The notes under the pieces: generated by a model | The model's database searches: none | What the model saw: only the letters and a program-made list of their open reading frames with translations | What the model was told of the DNA's origin: nothing | Origin: Rickettsiales bacterium | GTDB lineage: Bacteria; Pseudomonadota; Alphaproteobacteria; Rickettsiales; JALZUV01 | DNA length: 64,000 nt | Assembly (NCBI GenBank): GCA_029252805.1 | Contig: JAQXAR010000015.1 | Span: 62,001 to 126,000, forward strand | Reading direction: 5' to 3' | Part shown: piece by piece, positions 25,717 to 33,285 of the stretch | How the letters are laid out: each line of letters begins with the position of its first letter | Numbering within the stretch: position 1 is the first letter of the stretch | Made by a program: the position numbers and the translations under genes

Positions 25717-26966
25717 CCGGTGACGACCTTTGGTTCCGCGTCTAGTTCAAAGGCACTGTGCAAGGCACGTAAGGCTAGTTCGGTGTATTCTTCTTGGATT
25801 AAGACACTAATTTTGATTTCTGACGTTGAAATAACGAGGATGTTGACACCCTTCTCAGCCAGTGTCGTAAACATCGTGGTCGCGACACCTGCATGGGAGC
25901 GCATACCGACACCAATGACGGATACTTTTGAAACGCCGGAATCTGAATGCATGCTTTCAAAGCCGATTGTCTCTTTCGCGGCTTCCATCACTTCCACTGT
26001 TTTGGCGAGGTCGCCTTGGGGCACGGTGAAGGTCATATCGGTGCGTGAACCATCTTCGGACACGTTTTGGACAATCATATCGACGTTGATTTCTGCTTCG
26101 CCATCGCCCAAAGGGCCAAAGATTTTAGCAGAAATACCCGGTACGTTCGCTACATTGGTGAGCGTTACTCTTGCGTCATCGCGGCTATAGGTAATGCCGG
26201 TTACTCGTCTACGTTCTAACACTTGATCTTCCTCTACTAATAAGGTTCCTGGCTCGTCGGAGAAGGTGGAAAGTACCTGCACCGTCACGCCATAATTCAT
26301 GGCCATTTCAACCGAGCGTGTTTGCAAAACTTTTGCGCCCTGACTGGCCATTTCTAAAATTTCTTCATAGGCTACTTTTTGTAGCTTGCGGGCGGCTTTC
26401 ACAATGCGCGGGTCCGTCGTATAGATGCCATCGACATCGGTATAGATATCGCAACGGTCTGCTTTGAGTGCTGCAGCAATCGCAACAGCTGTGGTATCCG
26501 AGCCGCCACGGCCAAGCGTCGCGATGCGGTTATCGGCGGTGATGCCTTGGAATCCGGCCACGACGATGACTTCGCCGCGATCGAGTGCTTCATGCATCAT
26601 GTCGGTATCAATGGCTTCGATCCGAGCGCGTCCATGGCTGCCGACGGTGCGAAGGGGAAGCTGCCAGCCCGCCCAGCTACGCGCATTTATGCCTTGCTCT
26701 TGCAGGCGCAGGGCGAGGAGGCCGGAGGTGACTTGCTCGCCTGATGCGACGACGGAGTCATATTCCGCCCAGTTTTCAGGCGTCATAAGGGGAGACATCT
26801 CGCGGCTCCATGCGGCGAGTTGATCGGTCACGCCGGCCATAGCAGAAACGGCCACGACGACTTTATTGCCGCGATTAACTTCGGCTTTGACACGCTCCGC
26901 CACATGACGAATTTTCTCTAAATCCGCGACGGAGGTTCCACCAAATTTCTGTACAATAAGTGCCAT
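25713..26966 (-). CDS. lysC: aspartate kinase
   Basis: The enzyme phosphorylates aspartate at the entry of the lysine, threonine and methionine pathways. About 417 residues start MALIVQKFGGTSVADLEKI; seven extra in-frame codons upstream are not needed. The kinase domain has GRGGSDTTAVAIA and the Asp/Lys of the TDVDGIYTTDPRIV block. Two C-terminal ACT domains (RVTLTNVANVPGISAKIF, KVSVIGVGMRSHAGVATTMF) imply feedback control by lysine and/or threonine. It is convergent with the HAD gene (4-nt overlap). Confidence 0.96.
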   Translation of the reverse strand: MALIVQKFGGTSVADLEKIRHVAERVKAEVNRGNKVVVAVSAMAGVTDQLAAWSREMSPLMTPENWAEYDSVVASGEQVTSGLLALRLQEQGINARSWAGWQLPLRTVGSHGRARIEAIDTDMMHEALDRGEVIVVAGFQGITADNRIATLGRGGSDTTAVAIAAALKADRCDIYTDVDGIYTTDPRIVKAARKLQKVAYEEILEMASQGAKVLQTRSVEMAMNYGVTVQVLSTFSDEPGTLLVEEDQVLERRRVTGITYSRDDARVTLTNVANVPGISAKIFGPLGDGEAEINVDMIVQNVSEDGSRTDMTFTVPQGDLAKTVEVMEAAKETIGFESMHSDSGVSKVSVIGVGMRSHAGVATTMFTTLAEKGVNILVISTSEIKISVLIQEEYTELALRALHSAFELDAEPKVVTG

Positions 26967-27040
26967 AGGGCATTGGGTGTATGCCAAGTAAAACGCTTGT
27001 GCAACCCCAGAAACACAAGAGTTTTACTGAGGTTAGCGAG

Positions 27041-28897
27041 TTACGGAGTTTTAATGAGTAATTTTCCGTTATATTGAGTCAGCTTGACTTCGCCCTTAGT
27101 CTCTTTGAATTTTAGGTTATTCAATAGGATTTTGAATTTCCAGCCTGCGGCATTTTGAGTGCTAGAAACATCCAATAAAGTACGGTCTTTTTTGGAGACA
27201 TTAAGAGTGATTCCTTTAGCCTGTAGTGCTTTGTAAACTTCGACGAGATTAAGGAAACCGAGTCTCTTTTTTTCTTGATAAATCGTGATACCGGTCGCAC
27301 TCATTTGCGTTTCTAGGCTGAGTTGGTTGTCAGCTAAACCTAGGCGAACGTGACTCTTTTTCTTATAATTTCCACTATTCACATACTGGCTGCTTCGACC
27401 TTGATAATCATAGCCTTTCACAAAAATAAAGTCGGTATTTCGACCTTGGCGCTGGAAGCGCATTTCATGCGAAAATGGCTGGTCTTGAATATTGTGCCGT
27501 CCTCCATAATAAGATTGCTGCGAGTTAGGGAAGCCAAGTTGCGTCATATAGTGATTGGTGCTCGTGGGTTTTGTGTCTTTGCTATCCGATGGGAAGAGCG
27601 CTTCCCAATCTCCGCCTTTATCGTAATTTTCAAGGTAACTAACCATGGAGTGTATCAGCGAAACTTGTTTATTGGTGAAGTTTTCGGGAGCTTGAGTGGG
27701 TTTAATTATTCCGTCTTTATTCAATAGATCGAACGTATGAAGTATGTTTTTGAGGCGCGTTTGTTGGCTGGAAATGCTGACGGAATTCGCGCCCCACGGG
27801 CCAATACTTGCTGCGACTAACATCACGACCAACACCGAAGTGATTAGATTGAAAGACTTGCGCTGAGAGAAAATCATATAGAGGGCCGAACCTGCGAGCC
27901 ACAATGTGAATGCGACAACGGCGTAGCGTTGCCATGTGATGCCATAGTCTAAGATGCGCACTCCGATGGCGATAAAAATGAGAAGAATCGGCAGGGTAAG
28001 AAGTTTGAAGAAATGGTTGCGTATGAGGTGCGCGATTGCGATGCCAGCTTGGGCAAGAGGGTAAGCGGTGAGGTAGGTGAGGAAGCCAATGCCACTATAA
28101 GTGATCACCATATAGGTGAGGTTGCCCTTTGGGAGTTCCATTTGGAATAAAATCTTTGCGGCGTAAGCATAAAGGATCGCCGTGTACACGAGTAGTAAAG
28201 GGCACAGTAGATAGCGTACGATAAAGGTAACGCCCTTAGGGTAGATTAGTTCTTTTGAGTTCGCTGTTTCTGCAGGGGTGGGAGTGTTTGCTAGCATATA
28301 GACTGGCGCAAAGAGCGCTGTCCCTAAGATCCAAATAACATTGTAAGTTTTATGAAGGATGTCGATTTCAAACAGGTACTCAAGGCTTACCAAGACGAGT
28401 GATAACCCACCACAAAGAATGAACGTCGATAATATCGCAAAGAGGAGGTTGCTGCTAAGAAGGGTGTTGTGCTGACAGCATTGGGAATCCTCAATAGGTT
28501 TGAGGAAATAAGGTGCGCAAAAGAGGATGATCACGGAGGCATTAACCAGGAAAAGCGAGGCGAGTCCGAGATGTTGCGTGAAGAGGAGGCTATATCCGAA
28601 AACAGCCGTAACGATCGCACCGTAAGCCACCGAAGTTATGAGCGAGGTGTTTTGTTTCTCGCGGTAAAGGGTGAGACAATATGTGATCAACAGCATGCAG
28701 CCTGCGAATAGTTCGAAGCGGTCCAGCAGCTTACTTGAGATGCTGTAATCAAAGAACATAAATGAGCGATGATATAAATCGATCAAGGCGAGCAGGGTGA
28801 GCAGTGCCGAAAAGAAAAAGGTGAGAGGAAAGCGCTGAATCGCCTTTTTGAAGTTCGTATAAAACAGAGTGATGAAGTGTTTGATAAGTGCGTTCAT
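27041..28897 (-). CDS. DUF4153-type polytopic membrane protein
   Basis: 618 residues. The first 400 contain about ten or eleven hydrophobic segments; the rest is a soluble, probably exported domain. The joint DYGITWQRY and ASIGPWGANSVSISSQQTRL matches the pattern I know from DUF4153 proteins. Their function is not established. It is a monocistronic minus-strand gene between lysC and rimI. Confidence 0.75.
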   Translation of the reverse strand: MNALIKHFITLFYTNFKKAIQRFPLTFFFSALLTLLALIDLYHRSFMFFDYSISSKLLDRFELFAGCMLLITYCLTLYREKQNTSLITSVAYGAIVTAVFGYSLLFTQHLGLASLFLVNASVIILFCAPYFLKPIEDSQCCQHNTLLSSNLLFAILSTFILCGGLSLVLVSLEYLFEIDILHKTYNVIWILGTALFAPVYMLANTPTPAETANSKELIYPKGVTFIVRYLLCPLLLVYTAILYAYAAKILFQMELPKGNLTYMVITYSGIGFLTYLTAYPLAQAGIAIAHLIRNHFFKLLTLPILLIFIAIGVRILDYGITWQRYAVVAFTLWLAGSALYMIFSQRKSFNLITSVLVVMLVAASIGPWGANSVSISSQQTRLKNILHTFDLLNKDGIIKPTQAPENFTNKQVSLIHSMVSYLENYDKGGDWEALFPSDSKDTKPTSTNHYMTQLGFPNSQQSYYGGRHNIQDQPFSHEMRFQRQGRNTDFIFVKGYDYQGRSSQYVNSGNYKKKSHVRLGLADNQLSLETQMSATGITIYQEKKRLGFLNLVEVYKALQAKGITLNVSKKDRTLLDVSSTQNAAGWKFKILLNNLKFKETKGEVKLTQYNGKLLIKTP

Positions 28898-28924
28898 GCA
28901 GCCAGCCTAGTCAAACAATCAAGG

Positions 28925-29350
28925 TTAGCCAAGCGCTAGTTCCATTACGAGTGCATCTTTGCGGGTGCCATCGGGCATGCCATAATAGCGAGAGCGGGTG
29001 GCGATTTGGGTGAATCCATGCTTTAGGTAAAGGGCGGCACCGGCTTCATTGCCGTCACGTACTTCTAAGAAGAATCGGTTTGTTGTTGTGCAGCATAAGA
29101 TTGAGATAGCATGTTTTAACAAACTCTCCGCATGTCCTTGGCGGCGAGCACTCGGGGTGGTGGCGAGTGTAATGATTTCGGCTTCATCTGCGGCAGTACG
29201 AATGAGGATGAAGGCACTACCTGCAATTAACCACCCTCGTACGCCGCTACCTAGGAGTTCAGTGAACTGTGCAGCATCCCAGCCCTTGGGAAAAGATTCC
29301 TGATGCAATTGCGCTAACCCATCGACATCCCCTAACGTGACCTCCCTCAC
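28925..29350 (-). CDS. rimI: GNAT acetyltransferase, RimI-like
   Basis: 141 residues starting at GTG 29350, which overlaps the stop of the upstream gene (GTGA). The acetyl-CoA site is ATTPSARRQGHAESLLKHAI (R/Q-x-x-G-x-G/A pattern), followed by FFLEVRDGNEAGAALYLKHGF, the RimI-type end. RimI acetylates the N-terminal alanine of ribosomal protein S18; the family is broad, so the target is inferred. It appears co-transcribed with the TPR-methyltransferase. Confidence 0.75.
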   Translation of the reverse strand: MREVTLGDVDGLAQLHQESFPKGWDAAQFTELLGSGVRGWLIAGSAFILIRTAADEAEIITLATTPSARRQGHAESLLKHAISILCCTTTNRFFLEVRDGNEAGAALYLKHGFTQIATRSRYYGMPDGTRKDALVMELALG

Positions 29351-30348
29351 TTTTGCAAGACCACCATGTAAGAGGGGCGAGGGTCATCTTCGTAGAGTGT
29401 CACTTCGCGCAAGGAAATCGCTTTTAAGCCTGCTCGTTCCGCTTGGGTCTTCAGGTAATGACTGCTATGAGCAAAACGTTGAATATCACTGATATAGCGA
29501 TAGCCTTCGGTCGCTCTAAGGGCGAGGGCGGTGAAGATAAAATAGCCGCCAGGTTTTAGGCCTTTGGCGGCTCCATCCATCACCGCCGCAATCCCGCCTG
29601 TAATGGAGATGACGTTGGCGGCCACGATCAGTTCGTAATTGAGGTTCGGTGATAGAAGGAGATGGTCGCGTAAATCTGCTTCGATAAATTCAGCGTAAGA
29701 ATCGAACTCTAGCTCTTGCGCTTCTTCTATCATCGCAGGGCAGATATCGACGCCGATCAGTTTGTCGGTCAAGGTCGAAAGTAAGCCGCCACAGAGTCCC
29801 GTACCGCAGCCCACTTCTAAAATGGATTCAGGGGTGATACCAAGCGTTAGAATTTGGTCGTAAAGCTCAGAGGCGCCGCGATAGCCCTTTTCCAATTCAT
29901 TGAGGTTATATTTTGCTGCGCGTTTTGTGAATTTGCTAAGGATAAAAGGAGTGGGGGTCGTGTGTGGCGCGTATCCATCAGCATATTTCCCATCTTCGTA
30001 GGTTGCCTTTAAGTAAAGCGCCATTTCGTTCTTGGGATCAAAAGTAAGCGACTTGTTGAGTGCTTGCAGCCCTTCATGTTTCTCATGCAATGCCAAATGG
30101 CAAACGGACAGCTTATACAGCGCGAGCGCATGAACGGGGTTGCGCCACAGGACAAATTTAAAACGAATTTTCGCTTCTTCAAATTGGCGCTCTAATAATA
30201 ATTCTTCTCCTAAACGAAAGGCTGAGTCTAGCGGTTCCTTGGCACGTGTGAAAAGTAGCTTCGCTTCTTCTTTGAGAGGGGTAAGCCAGTCGCGCGCCAT
30301 TGCTTCCCACTGTGCGGGTAATGCTTGTAATTGATCGATCAACGCCAT
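29347..30348 (-). CDS. TPR-containing class I SAM methyltransferase
   Basis: 333 residues. The N-terminal third has TPR-like helices (ALALYKLSVCHLALHEKHEG, ALNKSLTFDPKNEMALYLKA). The C-terminal part is a Rossmann methyltransferase with motif I LEVGCGTGLCGGLLS, acidic motif II (LIGVDICPAMIEEA) and ADLRDHLL. TPR plus methyltransferase is a known architecture; the substrate is unknown. It overlaps rimI by 4 nt and is divergent from ubiG. Confidence 0.82.
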   Translation of the reverse strand: MALIDQLQALPAQWEAMARDWLTPLKEEAKLLFTRAKEPLDSAFRLGEELLLERQFEEAKIRFKFVLWRNPVHALALYKLSVCHLALHEKHEGLQALNKSLTFDPKNEMALYLKATYEDGKYADGYAPHTTPTPFILSKFTKRAAKYNLNELEKGYRGASELYDQILTLGITPESILEVGCGTGLCGGLLSTLTDKLIGVDICPAMIEEAQELEFDSYAEFIEADLRDHLLLSPNLNYELIVAANVISITGGIAAVMDGAAKGLKPGGYFIFTALALRATEGYRYISDIQRFAHSSHYLKTQAERAGLKAISLREVTLYEDDPRPSYMVVLQK

Positions 30349-30378
30349 AGATAATGAATAACCGCAAATAATTAGAAA

Positions 30379-31113
30379 GTGAATAGGCGAGTGACTGCAA
30401 CCACCTTAGAACCACAAGAAATTGAGAAATTCACCGCGATTGCGGCAGAATGGTGGGATGAAAGCGGTAAATTTGCGCCGCTACATAAAATTAACCCAAT
30501 ACGTGTGCGTTATGTGCGCGATACGATCTATCAGCATTTCGATTGCGAGACGCTTAAAGGTAAAAGCCTGATTGATATCGGCTGCGGCGGCGGGCTTGTC
30601 TCCGAGCCGATGGCGCGCTTGGGCGCGAAAGTCACCGGTATTGATGGCGGCGAAAAGAATGTCAAAACAGCGATAGCACATGCGCAAGCCATGCAGCTGA
30701 AAATTGATTACCGTACGACAACGGCGGAAGCATTGGCCGAAAAGGGTGCGCAATTTGACGTGGTGCTAGCGTTAGAAATTATCGAGCATGTGAGTGATGT
30801 TGCGTTGTTTTTGGAATCAGTCGCTAAGCTTGTAAAGCCCGGTGGTGTTCTGATCATGAGTACACTGAACCGCACTATGAAATCCTACGCTCTGGCGATT
30901 GTCGGTGCTGAATATGTACTGCGTTGGTTGCCGCGTGGCACGCATGATTGGAAGAAGTTTTTAATGCCAGCGGAGCTCATCCAGCCTTTGCAGGCTCACG
31001 GCCTGAAGCATACGGCAAGCAAAGGCATGGTCATGAACCCACTTAAATGGGAATGGCAAATGTCCGATAGTGACTTGGAGGTGAATTATTATGTCTGTTT
31101 CACAAAAATGTAG
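30379..31113 (+). CDS. ubiG: bifunctional 2-polyprenyl-6-hydroxyphenol methylase / 3-demethylubiquinol O-methyltransferase
   Basis: The enzyme performs both O-methylations of ubiquinone synthesis. About 244 residues with IAAEWWDESGKFAPLHKINPIRV (UbiG hallmark), SAM motif I DIGCGGGLVSEPMARLG and the LEIIEHVSD motif. The start is GTG 30379, or GTG 30391 four codons later; neither has a strong ribosome site. It overlaps the thiE-like gene by 23 nt and opens a four-gene run with thiE, efp and suhB. Confidence 0.95.
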   Translation: MNRRVTATTLEPQEIEKFTAIAAEWWDESGKFAPLHKINPIRVRYVRDTIYQHFDCETLKGKSLIDIGCGGGLVSEPMARLGAKVTGIDGGEKNVKTAIAHAQAMQLKIDYRTTTAEALAEKGAQFDVVLALEIIEHVSDVALFLESVAKLVKPGGVLIMSTLNRTMKSYALAIVGAEYVLRWLPRGTHDWKKFLMPAELIQPLQAHGLKHTASKGMVMNPLKWEWQMSDSDLEVNYYVCFTKM

Positions 31114-31771
31114 GCTTTACGCCATCACCCCGCCGCAGTTTGAACTTTCGGAATTTATTCTGCAGGTTGAAGAAGCTTTGGCTGCGGGCGATATTGCCTG
31201 TTTGCAGTTGCGCTTGAAAGAGGCTTCAGATGAGGAAATTCGTGAGGCGGCGAAAGCGCTTATACCGATTTGCCATTCGCATGGTACCGCTTTTATGGTG
31301 AATGATAGTGTGGAGATCGCATTAGAAGTGGGTGCGGATGGGGTGCATCTGGGGCAAGAGGATCTCGAGGGTACGAGTGTTAAAGCGATTGCCGATAAAT
31401 TGCCGGAAGGAGTGATCTTGGGGGTGACATGCCACGCTTCAAATCATCTGGCGATGGAAGCGGGCGAGCAGGGTGCTGCTTATGTTGCTTTCGGTGCCTT
31501 TTATGAAACGACTTCTAAGCCCAAAGAGAAGCTCGAAAAATGGGGAACGCCCACAACGGAGTTGCTAGAGGGGTGGACGCAATTTACGACGATTCCGTCT
31601 GTGGCGATAGGCGGCATTACGCCCGATAACTGCAAGCCGTTGGTGCAAGCTGGCGCTGACTTTATTGCTGTGATTACGGGTATTTGGGATCATGCGCAAG
31701 GTGCGGGTGCTGGAGTGAGGGCCTATAACGCTGCAATACAGGAAGCGCTTGCCGCGGCGGCTGTCGCCTGA
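31091..31771 (+). CDS. thiE: thiamine phosphate synthase
   Basis: This TIM-barrel enzyme of 226 residues couples HMP pyrophosphate with thiazole phosphate. It shows LQLRLKEA (first strand), FMVNDSVEIALEVGADGVHLGQED and the phosphate-binding SVAIGGIT. The QLRLK variant replaces the usual QLRxK/RDK context but fits the family, and a TenI-like role cannot be excluded. The start has a GGAGGTGA site inside the end of ubiG. No thiamine riboswitch is visible upstream. Confidence 0.85.
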   Translation: MSVSQKCRLYAITPPQFELSEFILQVEEALAAGDIACLQLRLKEASDEEIREAAKALIPICHSHGTAFMVNDSVEIALEVGADGVHLGQEDLEGTSVKAIADKLPEGVILGVTCHASNHLAMEAGEQGAAYVAFGAFYETTSKPKEKLEKWGTPTTELLEGWTQFTTIPSVAIGGITPDNCKPLVQAGADFIAVITGIWDHAQGAGAGVRAYNAAIQEALAAAAVA

Positions 31772-31805
31772 TATACCGCGCGCAGTCTAACATAAAGGGT
31801 CACTC

Positions 31806-32378
31806 ATGAAAATTGACGGTGTCACGATTCGTAAAGGTAATGTGTTGATGCATAAGGGCGACCGCCTATGGCTGGTTGTTAAGACGCAGCATACGCAGCC
31901 GGGTAAAGGTGGCGCCTACATGCAAGTGGAGATGAAAGATGTCCGCGATGGTACAAAGCTGAATGAGCGTTTTCGTTCGGATGAGAAGGTGGAGAAAGTT
32001 CGCCTCGACCAACAGAATTATCAGTTCCTTTATGCGGATGAAACGTTGTTGAATTTTATGGATCAGGAAAGCTATGAGCAGATTACGGTCAATGCTGATA
32101 TGCTGGATGAAAAGCAGCTACCGTTCCTAACGGATGGTATGGTGGTGGCGATTGAAAGCTACGAAGACGAGCCGATTGGCATTGAGCTTCCACAGCATGT
32201 GACGTTAGAAATTACTGAGGCTGATGCCGTAGTGAAGGGGCAAACCGCTTCTTCGTCCTACAAACCAGCGATATTAGAAAATGGTGTGAATATCCTTGTG
32301 CCTCCGCATATTTCTGCGGGTACACGTGTGGTGGTAAATACTGAAACCGGCGAATATGTCGAGAGAGCGAAAGATTAA
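31806..32378 (+). CDS. efp: translation elongation factor P
   Basis: EF-P relieves ribosome stalling at polyproline. The 190-residue protein has the three-domain form. The tip loop TQPGKGGAY places lysine at position 34 with P32-G-K-G-G, the lysine-type loop modified by EpmA/B in some bacteria; no epm gene is in the window. The C-terminal KPAILENGVNILVPPHI block is typical. This genome encodes several very proline-rich proteins (15069, 33286), whose translation would plausibly depend on EF-P. Confidence 0.96.
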   Translation: MKIDGVTIRKGNVLMHKGDRLWLVVKTQHTQPGKGGAYMQVEMKDVRDGTKLNERFRSDEKVEKVRLDQQNYQFLYADETLLNFMDQESYEQITVNADMLDEKQLPFLTDGMVVAIESYEDEPIGIELPQHVTLEITEADAVVKGQTASSSYKPAILENGVNILVPPHISAGTRVVVNTETGEYVERAKD

Positions 32379-32380
32379 TC

Positions 32381-33211
32381 ATGCCAGCTATTAATTCTGC
32401 AAATTTAAACGTGATGATCAAGGCAGCTGAAAATGCTGCACATGGTATTCGTCGTGATTTTGGTGAAGTCACCAAGCTACAAATTTCGCGTAAAGGGACA
32501 CTTGATTTTGTGACTCAAACGGATTTGAAAGCGGAGAAAATTATTAAATCGGATCTCTCTTACGCTCGCCCAAAATATGGTTTTCTGCTTGAAGAAGGTG
32601 GCGAGATTATCGGTGAAGATCGTAATTTTCGTTGGGTGGTTGATCCGATCGATGGAACGACGAACTTTATTCATGCGATACCTTATCTTTGTATCTCTAT
32701 CGCATTGGAAAAGCGGAGATTATCGGATGGTGCTTGGGTGCCTGTATCAGCGGTGATTTATGATCCGATTCACGGTGATTGCTTCATTGCGGAAGAAGGC
32801 AAGGGTGCTTTCTTAAACGATGGACGTATTGAGGTGAGTAAGCGCGATAAGTTTGATGAGTCATTACTCATCACGCATTCGCCAAAGCATGATCGCGCGA
32901 GTTACAAAAAATCGATGCAGCTGTTTTTGAAAGTGACTGAGCAATCAAAAGGGATTCGTACCATGGGTGCGACCGCCTTGGATTTGGCTTACATCGCTGC
33001 TGGAAAATATGATGCCGGTTGGTATACCGCGTTTAAGCGTTGGGATATTTCGGCAGGCTTGTTGCTGGCGAAAGAAGCTGGTGCAGAAGTCACACAGTTA
33101 GACGGTGATGATGATGTGACGGACCCTACGACATTGGTTGTGGGTACGCCTAAGATGCATAAAGCCTTGCTCAATGTAGTGAAGCCACATTGGATAGCAA
33201 AAGCGGCCTAA
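32381..33211 (+). CDS. suhB: inositol monophosphatase family protein (SuhB-like)
   Basis: 276 residues of the Li+-sensitive, Mg2+-dependent phosphatase family. Metal-binding motifs are DFVTQTDLKAE, LEEGGEI, WVVDPIDGTTNFIHAIP and the C-terminal FKRWDISAGLLLAKEAG. Likely acts on inositol-1-phosphate or a related sugar phosphate; SuhB also has a ribosome-biogenesis role in E. coli. It starts 2 nt after efp. Confidence 0.88.
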   Translation: MPAINSANLNVMIKAAENAAHGIRRDFGEVTKLQISRKGTLDFVTQTDLKAEKIIKSDLSYARPKYGFLLEEGGEIIGEDRNFRWVVDPIDGTTNFIHAIPYLCISIALEKRRLSDGAWVPVSAVIYDPIHGDCFIAEEGKGAFLNDGRIEVSKRDKFDESLLITHSPKHDRASYKKSMQLFLKVTEQSKGIRTMGATALDLAYIAAGKYDAGWYTAFKRWDISAGLLLAKEAGAEVTQLDGDDDVTDPTTLVVGTPKMHKALLNVVKPHWIAKAA

Positions 33212-33285
33212 TGTGCAATTCGTACTTGCCTTAATCGGTATAATGTTTTGATATGTGCGGGCATGCACAAAATAACAGGGGACAG

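Noticed and set aside
31780-31805. Thiamine riboswitch near thiE/efp
   Set aside because: No TPP-element core is visible upstream of thiE, whose start lies within ubiG, nor in the short gap before efp.
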